A stretch of 64,000 nt of DNA from Aurantibacter_A sp965215845 (GTDB lineage: Bacteria > Bacteroidota > Bacteroidia > Flavobacteriales > Flavobacteriaceae). Each line of letters begins with the position of its first letter. Within the stretch, counting starts at the first letter, position 1. Position numbers and translations under genes: made by a program. The stretch covers positions 1,178,001-1,242,000 of the forward strand of contig CBDCEL010000003.1 in NCBI GenBank assembly GCA_965215845.1, given 5' to 3'. Positions 35,070-43,962 of this stretch are shown here, piece by piece. Below the pieces are notes generated by a model that saw only the letters and a list, made by a program, of their open reading frames with translations, was not told the origin of the DNA and did not search any database.

Positions 35070-35682
35070 ATGAAACTCATCTGCATCGGCAGAAATTATG
35101 TCGACCATATCAACGAATTGGCAAACGAGCGACCTGAAAATCCGGTGGTGTTCATAAAACCTGACTCTGCCATCTTACCTAAACAACAAGACTTTTACAT
35201 TCCTGAATTTACTGGGGAAGTCCATTATGAGGTGGAAGTCCTGGTCAAAATTAAAAAGGTCGGTAAGCATATCGACAAAACCTTCGCGGCCAGTTATTAT
35301 GATGACATCGGCCTCGGGATCGATTTTACGGCACGCGATCTGCAATCGGATCTGAAAAGCAAGGGGCTTCCTTGGGAAAAGGCCAAAGGATTTGATGGTT
35401 CGGCCGTCATCGGGAGGTGGGTCGATAAATCGGAATTTGATGATTTGAACAATCTTGATTTTTCCCTTTTTAAAAATAATAATGAGGTCCAAAAGGGAAA
35501 TACAGGCCTAATGCTCTGGAAAATAGACGAATTAATCGCCTATGTATCAACCTTTTTTTACTCTCAAAAAAGGTGATATCATATTTACCGGAACACCCGC
35601 TGGTGTTGGTAGAGTAGCCCCAAATGACTATCTTGCGGGGGTATTACAGGGGCATGAACTATTTTCTGTAAAAATTAAATGA
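35070..35682 (+). CDS. Fumarylacetoacetate hydrolase family protein, one frameshift
   Basis: The first frame reads MKLICIGRNYVDHINELANE, FTGEVHYEVEVLVKI (metal-binding Glu) and GIDFTARDLQSDLKSKGLPWE. It ends early at 35576. Removing one T from the seven-T run at 35553-35559 continues as FTLKKGDIIFTGTPAGVG, the family's conserved C-terminal signature, to a stop at 35680-35682, giving the normal length of about 203 residues. FAH-fold enzymes cleave or hydrate dioxo acids; the substrate is unknown. Overlaps the HPt gene by 1-4 nt. Confidence 0.88.
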
Positions 35683-36020
35683 TGATCTACAGTTTAGACA
35701 AGATTAATGAAATGGCGGATGGCGACCAGGATTTTATCAATTCCGTAGTCTCCGTTTTTTTGGAAGAAGTGCCTCAGGATCTTCAAAATTTAGAGCAGGC
35801 CTTGGCAGACCAAAATCATGAAAAGGTATACCAGTTGGCACATAAAATCAAGCCCAATGTAGACTTGCTAGGGATGGAACAAACCCGGGCAGCCGCTTTG
35901 GAAATCGAGACAATGGGCAAAAATTCGGCAAGTATAGCCGATATCGAAAAAGTTTTTCCTGCCCTAAAGACCGATGTTATTCAAGTGATTTCGGAATTGA
36001 AAAAGGACTTCAACCTCTAA
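35682..36020 (+). CDS. Orphan HPt (histidine phosphotransfer) domain protein
   Basis: About 112 residues, all helical. The phospho-acceptor histidine is in LAHKIKPNVDLLGM, the HPt signature (H-K-x-K), followed by the helix with AALEIETMG. No receiver or kinase domain is attached and none is adjacent. It would relay phosphate between a hybrid kinase and a response regulator. A second ATG lies 3 nt upstream at 35679, overlapping the FAH stop, and 3 nt separate its end from cinA. Confidence 0.85.
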   Translation: MIYSLDKINEMADGDQDFINSVVSVFLEEVPQDLQNLEQALADQNHEKVYQLAHKIKPNVDLLGMEQTRAAALEIETMGKNSASIADIEKVFPALKTDVIQVISELKKDFNL

Positions 36021-36023
36021 TCA

Positions 36024-37270
36024 ATGTTCGCGGAAATCATAACGATCGGCGATGAGATACTCATCGGTCAGATTGTGGACACAAATTCTGCTTTTATTGC
36101 CAAGGAGCTCAACAAAATTGGGGTTTCCGTTTATCAAATCACTTCAATTCAAGATAGTCGCGAGCATATTCTTACGGCCTTGGGCGAAGCACGGTCCAGA
36201 GCGGATATCATTATCGTGACGGGAGGATTGGGTCCGACAAAGGACGATATTACCAAGCATACCTTTTGCGAGTTTTTCGAAGATGGGCTGGTCGAGAATA
36301 AAGATGTGTTACGTCATATTGAGGAATTATTCAAAAGTACCTTTCGACCCCGATTTCAGATGTAAACAGAAAACAGGCATTGGTACCCTCAAAAGCAACC
36401 GTATTGCACAATGCGAACGGAACTGCCCCCGGAATGTGGTTTCAAGAAGGCGATAAGGTGTTCATTTCCTTACCTGGGGTCCCTTTTGAAATGAAGCATT
36501 TGATTCAGGAGGTGGTCTTGCCAAAACTTGTGCGCGAATTCGAAACACCCTACATTCTACATAAGACGATTGTCACTTATGGACTTGGGGAAAGCGCTGT
36601 TGCCGATCGAATTTCCGACTGGGAAGATGCCCTGCCCGACTTTGTCAAAGTAGCCTATTTGCCCAATTTGGGAAAGGTTAGATTGCGGTTGACCGCGAAA
36701 GGACCGGACAAATCCATTGTTTCCAAGGCCATAGAAGAGGAAAGCCAAAAACTTTTGCCCTTGGTCCAAGATTTGGTCTATAGCATTGAAAATGAGGAAA
36801 CTGTTGAGGAAGTCATCGCCCAACTGCTTACAAGAAAGGGGCTTACCCTCTCGACCGCCGAAAGTTTTACGGGGGGTAGAATTGCAAAGCGTATCACATC
36901 GTTGCCAGGGGCATCGGCCTATTTCAAGGGTACTGTGGTCAGCTATGCGACCGAGACCAAAATAGAGGTACTTCGGGTGGATAAACAACTGATAGAAAAG
37001 TATTCCGTTGTAAGTGCCGAAGTGGCCAGGGCCATGGCAGAAAATGTGCGAAGATTGATTAAATCGGATTATTCAATTGCAACCACTGGTAATGCCGGAC
37101 CGACCAAAGGGGACTCGGACGCCGAAATTGGAACGGTCTTTATTGCGATCGCCTCTCCAAATCAGACTATTGTGGAAGAATTCATGATGGGCAACCAACG
37201 TGAAAGAATCGTACAAAAGTCTGTTAATAAGGCCTTTGAGTTTCTTAAAAAAGAGATACGTAATTTATAG
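36024..37270 (+). CDS. cinA: CinA: nicotinamide-nucleotide amidohydrolase/ADP-ribose pyrophosphatase, one frameshift
   Basis: N-terminal molybdopterin-binding-like domain (IITIGDEILIGQIVDTNS, VTGGLGPTKDDIT), then after a break near 36333-36336 the middle region VNRKQALVPSKATVLHNANG and the C-terminal PncC domain (STAESFTGGRIAKRI, ATTGNAGPTKGD). Adding one A to the four-A run gives FKKYLSTPISDVNRK and restores about 415 residues, the usual size. It recycles NMN and damaged pyridine nucleotides. The context cinA-rpmB-rpmG-DUF4295-ftsY is conserved in flavobacteria. Confidence 0.93.
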
Positions 37271-37279
37271 ATCAATATT

Positions 37280-37309
37280 TTGCCATCCGGTAAAATTGGT
37301 ATAAATTTG
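37280..37309 (+). promoter_or_regulatory. Promoter of rpmB-rpmG-DUF4295 (TTG-N19-TAAATTTG)
   Basis: TTG at 37280-37282, 19 nt, then TAAATTTG at 37302-37309: a textbook Bacteroidota housekeeping promoter 28 nt before the rpmB ATG. Confidence 0.75.
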
Positions 37310-37336
37310 CAGCCTGTTTAAGAAAAAGCAAGCACA

Positions 37337-37573
37337 ATGTCTAAAGTTTGTGAAATTACCGGGAAAAGGGCAATGTTCGGAAACAACGTTTCCTTCTCCA
37401 TAAACAAGACGAAAAGAAGATTCAACGTCAACCTTTCGAAGAAGCGTTTCTATATTCCAGAAGAAGATCGCTGGGTCACCTTAAAGGTTTCGGCGAAAGC
37501 GTTAAAAACCATCAATAAAAAAGGTATTTCCGCAGTCTTGAAAGAAGCAAAGGCGCAGGGAGTATTAAAATAG
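37337..37573 (+). CDS. rpmB: 50S ribosomal protein L28 (bL28)
   Basis: 78 residues: MSKVCEITGKRAMFGNNVSF then NKTKRRFNVNLSKKRFY and a basic C-terminus. This is the bacterial L28 signature. First gene of a ribosomal operon with rpmG and the DUF4295 gene, spacing 20 bp. Confidence 0.97.
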   Translation: MSKVCEITGKRAMFGNNVSFSINKTKRRFNVNLSKKRFYIPEEDRWVTLKVSAKALKTINKKGISAVLKEAKAQGVLK

Positions 37574-37593
37574 CCCTTATTAATTAGAGAGCA

Positions 37594-37776
37594 ATGGCAA
37601 AAAAAGGAAACAGGGTTCAAGTAATATTAGAGTGTACCGAACATAAAAATTCTGGGCAACCGGGAACTTCTCGGTATATCACCACAAAGAACAAAAAGAA
37701 CACCCCCGAACGTATTGAATTGAAGAAGTACAATCCGATTCTTCGTAAAATGACCGTTCACAAAGAAATAAAGTAA
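37594..37776 (+). CDS. rpmG: 50S ribosomal protein L33 (bL33)
   Basis: 60 residues: RVQVILECTEHKNSGQPGTS, then RYITTKNKKNTPERIELKKY and the final ILRKMTVHKEIK. Has a single Cys (ECTEH), so it is the Zn-free type of L33. Six bases from the DUF4295 start. Confidence 0.97.
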   Translation: MAKKGNRVQVILECTEHKNSGQPGTSRYITTKNKKNTPERIELKKYNPILRKMTVHKEIK

Positions 37777-37782
37777 GAAGAC

Positions 37783-37935
37783 ATGGCAAAGAAAACCGTA
37801 GCGACTTTACAATCCAGCTCAAAAAGATTGACCAAGGCGATCAAGATGGTCAAATCACCTAAATCGGGTGCTTATACTTTTGTTGAATCGGTAATGCCTC
37901 CCGAAATGGTCAATGAATGGTTGCAGAAAAAGTAA
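37783..37935 (+). CDS. DUF4295 protein, Bacteroidota ribosome-associated small protein
   Basis: 50 residues, basic (MAKKTVATLQSSSKRLTKAI then SGAYTFVESVMPPEMVNEW). Matches DUF4295, restricted to Bacteroidota and always next to rpmG. From memory, a Flavobacterium johnsoniae ribosome structure assigned a member of this group as a lineage-specific large-subunit protein called bL38; that link is recalled and not checked here. Third gene of the rpmB operon, ended by the hairpin at 37961. Confidence 0.93.
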   Translation: MAKKTVATLQSSSKRLTKAIKMVKSPKSGAYTFVESVMPPEMVNEWLQKK

Positions 37936-37960
37936 CTGACTAACTCAAATAATTTCTAAG

Positions 37961-37985
37961 GGCCACTTGTAAAGTGGCTTTTTTT
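37961..37985 (+). terminator. Terminator of rpmB-rpmG-DUF4295
   Basis: Stem GCCACTT / AAGTGGC with a 3-nt loop and a seven-T tail, 26 nt past the DUF4295 stop. It separates the ribosomal operon from ftsY, which has its own promoter. Confidence 0.88.
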
Positions 37986-37998
37986 GTACCTGCCTACC

Positions 37999-38032
37999 TT
38001 GAATTTTTTTAATCGCCCTTTCCTTATCTTTG
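37999..38032 (+). promoter_or_regulatory. Promoter of ftsY (TTG-N23-TATCTTTG)
   Basis: TTG at 37999-38001, 23 nt, then TATCTTTG at 38025-38032, 24 nt before the ftsY ATG. Spacing at the upper end of the range. Confidence 0.6.
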
Positions 38033-38055
38033 AGCAGCTAACTTTTAAGTAACAA

Positions 38056-39013
38056 ATGAGCCTATTCAAAAACATATTCTCCTCCAAGAAAAAAGAGACC
38101 TTGGACAAAGGACTGGAAAAGTCGAAAACAAGTTTTTTTGGGAAACTGAGCAAGGCCGTTGCCGGAAAATCAAAGGTCGATGACGATGTACTCGATAATT
38201 TGGAAGAGGTATTGGTAACCTCGGATGTAGGGGTCGATACCACCCTTAAGATTATCGACCGCATAGAGGCGCGCGTCGCCAAAGACAAGTACATGGGTAC
38301 CGACGAGCTGAACGGAATACTTCGTGAAGAAATCGCCGGATTGCTTTCTGAGACCAACACCGGAAACGAAACCGACTTTGTGGTCCCTGTCGACAAAAAA
38401 CCCTATGTCATTATGGTGGTCGGTGTAAACGGAGTCGGAAAGACGACCACTATCGGTAAATTGGCCCATCAATTCAAAAACCAGGGACTCAAAGTAGTAC
38501 TGGGTGCGGCCGATACTTTTAGGGCGGCGGCCATTGACCAGATACAGGTCTGGGCGGACCGCGTCGAAGTGCCCTTGGTCAAGCAGAAAATGGGAAGCGA
38601 CCCCGCTTCGGTGGCCTTTGACACCTTGAGCTCTGCCGTTTCGCAAGATGCCGACGTCGTTATAATCGATACTGCCGGGCGATTGCATAACAAGATAAAT
38701 CTGATGAACGAATTGACCAAGGTCAAAAAGGTAATGCAAAAAGTGGTTGACGACACCCCACCATGAAGTGCTTTTAGTGTTGGACGGTTCCACCGGCCAG
38801 AATGCCTTTGAGCAGGCCAAACAATTTACCAAGGCTACAGAGGTTACCTCATTGGCGGTTACTAAATTGGATGGTACCGCCAAAGGTGGTGTGGTCATCG
38901 GAATCTCAGATCAATTTCAGATTCCGGTAAAGTATATCGGAGTTGGCGAAGGCATCGAAGATTTACAGGTTTTCAATAAATTTGAATTCGTTGATTCTTT
39001 TTTCAAGATGTAA
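38056..39013 (+). CDS. ftsY: Signal recognition particle receptor FtsY, one frameshift
   Basis: NG GTPase. N domain 1-110, then G1 GVNGVGKTTTIGKL, DTFRAAA (G2 region), DTAGRL (G3), TKLDGTAKGG (G4). After VVDDTP the frame breaks and the rest reads HEVLLVLDGSTGQNAFEQ. Dropping one C in the C-rich ACACCCCACC at 38754-38762 restores about 318 residues, the normal size. ftsY is essential, so the break is almost certainly a sequence error. It delivers ribosomes to the membrane with SRP. The short N-terminus lacks the acidic A domain of enterobacteria. Confidence 0.95.
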
Positions 39014-39022
39014 TTGAAACAA

Positions 39023-39358
39023 ATGAAAAAATCGGTCTTGGCAATATTCACACTCCTTTGTTTTACATTGGGCGTCAATGCCCAAAACCCATTTTCATTT
39101 AAATTGGATATGACAAAAGGGCCACTACCAGGTTTCTCTAAACAAAAACGTTGGTCATTGATACCGGACAAATCCATTGGGCCCACAGAACTTGAACTAT
39201 TCGCCGGATTGGACAATACAGCAAATAAAAAAGGGTTTAGCTCCAATATGCCAATTCACAGATCAAACAGTTTTCATTCAATGGTGGCGCACATTCCCGA
39301 CTCGACCGTAGTTTACAAAATGCCGATACATGAACCTAAGAACGCCAAAAAGTTTTAG
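39023..39358 (+). CDS. Secreted hypothetical protein inserted after ftsY
   Basis: 111 residues from MKKSVLAIFTLLCFTLGVNA, a clear signal peptide. The mature part is short and basic with no recognised domain (MTKGPLPGFSKQKRWSLIP, STVVYKMPIHEPKNAKKF). Starts 9 nt after the ftsY stop. It is followed directly by a degenerate copy of the ftsY 3' end (39351-39440). Flavobacterial hypothetical; no function assigned. An in-frame indel near the stop cannot be excluded. Confidence 0.65.
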   Translation: MKKSVLAIFTLLCFTLGVNAQNPFSFKLDMTKGPLPGFSKQKRWSLIPDKSIGPTELELFAGLDNTANKKGFSSNMPIHRSNSFHSMVAHIPDSTVVYKMPIHEPKNAKKF

Positions 39359-39440
39359 GTTTCCCAGAGACATTGGTTCAAGAAAAGGTATTGAAGAGCC
39401 GCAAGGCTTTAGTTTACAAGAATTCGTAAATTCTTTTTTA
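39351..39440 (+). pseudogene. Degenerate second copy of the ftsY 3' end
   Basis: In one frame this stretch reads FRFPRDIGSRKGIEEPQGF then SLQEFVNSFLRCKR, which lines up with the FtsY C-terminus FQIPVKYIGVGEGIEDLQVF then NKFEFVDSFFKM. About 14 of 31 positions match with one gap, and the last 29-30 bases (GAATTCGT...TTTTTTAAGATGTAA) are nearly identical to the ftsY end. Codon third positions differ while residues hold, as in a diverged copy. The match is visual and not statistically tested. Confidence 0.5.
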
Positions 39441-39478
39441 AGATGTAAGCGGTAAGATCGTTTTATGGACCCTTCGAT

Positions 39479-40831
39479 ATGGTAAGACCCCTATTTGCAA
39501 TCCTATTATTCTTTCTCGCTGTTTCGTGTAAACAGGGTACTTCTGAGAGCATTGGGCAACGCCCCCCGAATATTATATTGATAATGGCAGACGACTTGGG
39601 TTATGAAACCATCGGGGTCAATGGGGGAAGTTCATACGATACTCCAGAAATAGACAAAATGGCTGCAGAAGGGATGCGTTTTGAACACTGCTATGCCCAA
39701 CCATTGTGCACGCCGAGCCGGGTGCAATTAATGACCGGAATCTATAATGTTCGTAATTATGTTCGATTTGGGTTATTGGATACCACACAAATCACTTTTG
39801 GGCATCTTTTTCAAAAGGCAGGTTATTCCACGGGCATTATCGGTAAATGGCAACTGGGAAAAGACCCCACAAGTCCGCAAAAAGCAGGATTCGATAGTCA
39901 TTGTTTATGGCAACTAACCGAGGGAAGGGTAGATTCGACCGGAAGGGACACTCGTTTTTCTGCACCCGTACTTGATATTGATGGTGAGCTAAAAACTTTT
40001 GGCGAAAATGATTACGGACCCGAAATCGTCAGCGACTACGGTCTCGACTTTATCGAAAAAAACCATAAATTGGAAAAACCCTTTTTTTTATACTACCCGA
40101 TGATCCTTACCCATTGTCCTTTCAGTCCAACGCCCATTTCGCCCGAGTGGGGCACAGACTCGACCGCAGTTATGAGCTATAAGGGCCAGATGGGTTATTT
40201 TGGGGATATGGTTTTTCAAATGGATAAAATCGTTGGAAAAATAAACGAAGAGTTAGTACAGCTGGGCATCGAAAACAATACTTTGGTCATCTTTACAGGT
40301 GATAATGGAACGGATAAACCCGTGGTTTCCACCATGAACGATAGACAAGTTGCAGGTGCAAAAGGAAAATCGACCGATGCAGGTACGCGAGTACCGCTTA
40401 TTGTAAAATGGCCCAGGGTAATTCGGTCGAATTCTACAAATAATGACCTCATCGACTTTAGCGATTTTTTACCTACTATCTCGGAGGCTGCTGGGATCAA
40501 ATTGGATTCCTTAGATCTTGACGGCCACAGTTTTCTACCACAGCTTCATGGCGGGAAAGGTGACCCAAGGGAATGGATCTATAGCTGGTATTCGCGTGAA
40601 GGAGAAGTGGAGCAGGCAAGGGTTTTCGCCCGCAACCATCGGTTCAAGCTTTACAGCACCGGGGAATTTTATGAAATCCCAAAAGATTATGAGGAACAGA
40701 CTCCAATGGATGTTACCAACCTTGATACTGATGCCAAGGAAGTCTACCTAAAACTTGATGCTGTCTTGCAAGGTTTTGGCAAACGCAGGTTGGACAAGGT
40801 TCAAATTTCAAACAGTGAAAATGACCTTTAA
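39479..40831 (+). CDS. Sulfatase (formylglycine type), lipoprotein
   Basis: 450 residues. Lipobox LLFFLAVSCKQG with C17. Arylsulfatase signature: RPPNIILIMADDLGYETIG (metal Asp pair) and C77-T-P-S-R, where Cys77 would be converted to formylglycine. VIFTGDNGTDKPV carries the second metal site. Cleaves sulfate esters, probably from marine polysaccharides. Its maturase is not in the window. The stop overlaps the DUF2911 start by 11 nt, so the three-gene unit is coupled. Confidence 0.95.
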   Translation: MVRPLFAILLFFLAVSCKQGTSESIGQRPPNIILIMADDLGYETIGVNGGSSYDTPEIDKMAAEGMRFEHCYAQPLCTPSRVQLMTGIYNVRNYVRFGLLDTTQITFGHLFQKAGYSTGIIGKWQLGKDPTSPQKAGFDSHCLWQLTEGRVDSTGRDTRFSAPVLDIDGELKTFGENDYGPEIVSDYGLDFIEKNHKLEKPFFLYYPMILTHCPFSPTPISPEWGTDSTAVMSYKGQMGYFGDMVFQMDKIVGKINEELVQLGIENNTLVIFTGDNGTDKPVVSTMNDRQVAGAKGKSTDAGTRVPLIVKWPRVIRSNSTNNDLIDFSDFLPTISEAAGIKLDSLDLDGHSFLPQLHGGKGDPREWIYSWYSREGEVEQARVFARNHRFKLYSTGEFYEIPKDYEEQTPMDVTNLDTDAKEVYLKLDAVLQGFGKRRLDKVQISNSENDL

Positions 40832-41687
40832 AAAACAAAATGTACTTACGTTCTTAGTCTTCCTTATCGGTGCGATCGGAGTCTCCCAAATAAGCCATCC
40901 GAAGGCCAGTCCGTTTTCAAAAGTCGAGCAAGAAATCGGACTTTCGAAAATCACCGTGGAATATTCACGGCCGGCGGTTCGGGGGAGAAAAATCTTCGGG
41001 GAGCTAGTGCCTTATGGAAGGATCTGGCGGGTTGGAGCCAACGAATCGACAAAGTTCTCAACTGATACCGATATTGAGGTCTTGGGCAATCGGCTTACGA
41101 AGGGTACGTATGCACTCTATGCCTTTCCACAGAAAGGAAAATGGGAAATTGTTTTCCACAACAATATTTCCCATTGGGGCGATGGTCGTAAAAAATACAA
41201 TCCTGAAGAAGACGCCTTTCGCATTTCGATCAAACCACAAATGACAAAAGAATTCCAAGAGAATTTTTTAATCGGTTTCGATTCAATCTCGCATAATTCC
41301 CTGAATATGATCTGGCTCTGGGAAAATACAAGGCTATCCATTCCCATCGCTGTGGACACACATTCGCAAATGCTCGAGGAAATTAAAAAACAGCTAAGGG
41401 AAAACCCCACGGCCCAGACCTATTATGAATCCGCCCGATACCTACAGGAGCAGGAAAAAGATTATGTGGTCGCATTGGGTTACCTTAATACGGCAATCGA
41501 AAAAGGAGGCGACACCTACTATTTCCATCGGGTAAAATCTTTGGTCGAAGCGGCTTTGGGCGATTATGCCTCGACCATAAAATCAGCTGAAAGGTCCCTA
41601 AAAATTTCCAAGGAACTTGAAAAGGATGAATTCGTTCGGATGAACAAAAAAAATATTGTCCTTTGGAAAGAGAAACTAAAAAAATGA
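40821..41687 (+). CDS. DUF2911 domain protein with TPR-like tail
   Basis: Start set at 40821 (MTFKKQNVLTFLVFLIGAIG), a signal peptide, rather than the longer frame from 40755. About 288 residues: DUF2911 domain (ITVEYSRPAVRGRKIFGELV, GRIWRVGANESTKF, GTYALYAFPQKGKWEIV) up to about residue 180, then TPR-like helices (ESARYLQEQEKDYVVALGYL). The family is secreted and of unknown function, frequent in Bacteroidota. Coupled with sulfatase upstream and amidase downstream (4-nt overlap). Confidence 0.92.
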   Translation: MTFKKQNVLTFLVFLIGAIGVSQISHPKASPFSKVEQEIGLSKITVEYSRPAVRGRKIFGELVPYGRIWRVGANESTKFSTDTDIEVLGNRLTKGTYALYAFPQKGKWEIVFHNNISHWGDGRKKYNPEEDAFRISIKPQMTKEFQENFLIGFDSISHNSLNMIWLWENTRLSIPIAVDTHSQMLEEIKKQLRENPTAQTYYESARYLQEQEKDYVVALGYLNTAIEKGGDTYYFHRVKSLVEAALGDYASTIKSAERSLKISKELEKDEFVRMNKKNIVLWKEKLKK

Positions 41688-43357
41688 TACGGCGACTTTT
41701 ATTTATTTTGGTTTTGATCGTTCCCCTTTCCTGTAAAGAAAGTATCAAAATTGAGCAAAGACCCGTCACACTTTGGGAACCGTATAATGACTCTGCCGAG
41801 GTGGCCGCCAACCAAAATCATAAGAGTGAAAGAATGCGATACAAGTTTATCCAATCCAAAGTATTGGATAAAAATGATGTTTTCCGCCCTTTGTATAATG
41901 AGGTGCAAAAAATGACCAAGGCAGAATATCAATCGGTGAAGCCTCTTGTCTTAGAACAAGATATCTTGACCATACAAAAACACATTGCGGAAGGCTCGCT
42001 CACCTATGAGAAACTTGTACTTTTTTATCTCACGCGAATCTTCAAGTATGAATTGAACAATGCAACGACTCTGAACGCCATCATCGCACTTAACGAAAAT
42101 GTCGTGGCCGAGGCTCGAAAGTTAGACGAACGTCTAAAAATATCATCCTCGGGCAACCATCCAATTTACGGAATGCCCATTCTTCTAAAAGATAATATCA
42201 ATACCTCAGGAATGAGGACGACTGCCGGATCCCTGGCTTTGGTGAACAATGAGGTGGGAAACGCCTTTATCGTTGAGCGTCTTAAAGAAAATGAGGCTTT
42301 AATCCTGGGCAAGGTAAATTTAAGCGAGTGGGCGAATTTTATTTGTGATTGTCCGAATGGCCAAAGTGCTGTGGGAGGCCAAACCTTAAATCCATATGGG
42401 CGACGGATGTTTGATACTGGGGGTTCAAGTTCAGGCAGTGGAGTTGCGGTTGCAGCAAATTATGCCGTGGCCGCAGTAGGTACGGAAACTTCGGGATCCA
42501 TTCTTTCACCTAGCAGTCAAAATTCAGTTGTTGGACTCAAGCCGACTATCGGCCTGTTGAGCAGAACGGGCATTATCCCTATTTCAAGCACTTTGGATAC
42601 TCCGGGGCCCATGACTAGAAATGTCAACGACAATGCCATCGTTTTGTCAGCGATGCAAGGACATGATGAAACAGATATGAAATCGGTTAAGGAGGAATTT
42701 ACGAGTATTCCAGGTGCAGCCTTGCATCCCACTCCATTTAAAGAAATGCGATTGGGAGCTCTAAAATCAGTGTTCGAAAAGGATACACTATATGCCAAGA
42801 CCATAAGAGAATTGGAAAATCTAGGTGCCAAGATTATAAAAATCGCTCCTCAAAATATTGAAATGAAGGGCTTCTTAAGCATTTTGAATATTGATATGAA
42901 AAACGATTTGCCCAAGTATATCGAAACTGAGATTAAAAACAAGGACGTGGTATCGGTACGTAATGTGCAAGATGTAGTGCAATTCAACCTACAAGATTCA
43001 CTCATACGAATTCCTTATGGACAGGCACGTTTTGATGGTATACTTTCAGATTCCACTACTACGGAAGAGTTGAGTGAAATAAAACAACGTTTAAAAACCC
43101 GCGCTCGTAAATTCTTTAATGCTTCAATGAACAAGTACCATTTAGACGCGGTACTTTCGGTTAACAACTCTCATGCAGCTTATGCAGCAGTTGCGGAATA
43201 CCCGGCCTTAACGGTACCAATGGGTTATAGGGAAAAGGGAGAGCCGGTTAATTTAACCTTTATCGGAAAGCCCTACACAGAGATGGACTTGTTGCAAATG
43301 GGAGCCACTTTTGAAAAGGAGTTTCAAGTCAGGAAAATGCCGAAGGGATATGAATAG
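41684..43357 (+). CDS. Amidase signature enzyme, lipoprotein
   Basis: About 557 residues from the ATG at 41684, which begins a lipoprotein signal (LLFILVLIVPLSCKES). Catalytic Ser-cisSer-Lys triad visible in MPILLKDNINTSGM (Lys), GGSSSGSGVAVAANYAVAA (Ser pair) and TETSGSILSP. Hydrolyses a C-N amide bond; the substrate is unknown. Third gene of the sulfatase/DUF2911 operon. Confidence 0.93.
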   Translation: MIRRLLFILVLIVPLSCKESIKIEQRPVTLWEPYNDSAEVAANQNHKSERMRYKFIQSKVLDKNDVFRPLYNEVQKMTKAEYQSVKPLVLEQDILTIQKHIAEGSLTYEKLVLFYLTRIFKYELNNATTLNAIIALNENVVAEARKLDERLKISSSGNHPIYGMPILLKDNINTSGMRTTAGSLALVNNEVGNAFIVERLKENEALILGKVNLSEWANFICDCPNGQSAVGGQTLNPYGRRMFDTGGSSSGSGVAVAANYAVAAVGTETSGSILSPSSQNSVVGLKPTIGLLSRTGIIPISSTLDTPGPMTRNVNDNAIVLSAMQGHDETDMKSVKEEFTSIPGAALHPTPFKEMRLGALKSVFEKDTLYAKTIRELENLGAKIIKIAPQNIEMKGFLSILNIDMKNDLPKYIETEIKNKDVVSVRNVQDVVQFNLQDSLIRIPYGQARFDGILSDSTTTEELSEIKQRLKTRARKFFNASMNKYHLDAVLSVNNSHAAYAAVAEYPALTVPMGYREKGEPVNLTFIGKPYTEMDLLQMGATFEKEFQVRKMPKGYE

Positions 43358-43412
43358 CCGGCTTATAGTTTCATTCTACCGACTGCAAAATATTCAATAG
43401 CTAAATAATTCC

Positions 43413-43952
43413 ATGGAAAAGAAGAACAAGGTTTATATAGCAACAAGTATTGACGGTTATATCGCCGACAAAGATGGTGGTATCGAATGGTTGGACACCA
43501 TTCCGGAAATCAACAACATCGATTCTGGCTATGAGGCTTTTAGCTCGGATATCGATGCCATGGTCATGGGCCGAACAACATTTGAAACCGTTTGTAGTTT
43601 TGACATTGATTGGCCTTACCAAAAGCCTGTATTTGTGCTCAGCAAGACCTTAAAGGAAATTCCCAATGACTATCAGGGCAAGGCATATTTGGTAAAAGGA
43701 AGCCTTGCAGAAATTCTGAAGCAGATCCATGAAAAGGGCTATTATCGTCTCTATATCGATGGCGGAAAACTGATCCAAAGCTTTTTAAGGGAAGATTTGA
43801 TCGATGAGATGGTGATAACGGTTATCCCTATTCTATTGGGAGGAGGTACTCCCCTATTTAGCGAACTTCATTCGACTTTGAATTTTGAGTGCAAAGAATC
43901 AAAATTGTTTTTGGATGCGATCGTTCAGAATCGCTTTGTGCGCAAGAGGTAG
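43413..43952 (+). CDS. Dihydrofolate reductase family (RibD C-terminal-like) protein
   Basis: 179 residues. VYIATSIDGYIADKDGGIEWLD, MVMGRTTFETV and LYIDGGKLIQSFLREDLIDE are conserved in the RibD_C/DHFR-like family that uses NADPH. Not a true FolA by sequence; the substrate is unknown. It converges on the serine hydrolase gene with a 10-bp gap. Confidence 0.9.
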   Translation: MEKKNKVYIATSIDGYIADKDGGIEWLDTIPEINNIDSGYEAFSSDIDAMVMGRTTFETVCSFDIDWPYQKPVFVLSKTLKEIPNDYQGKAYLVKGSLAEILKQIHEKGYYRLYIDGGKLIQSFLREDLIDEMVITVIPILLGGGTPLFSELHSTLNFECKESKLFLDAIVQNRFVRKR

Positions 43953-43962
43953 AAAAAAGGTG

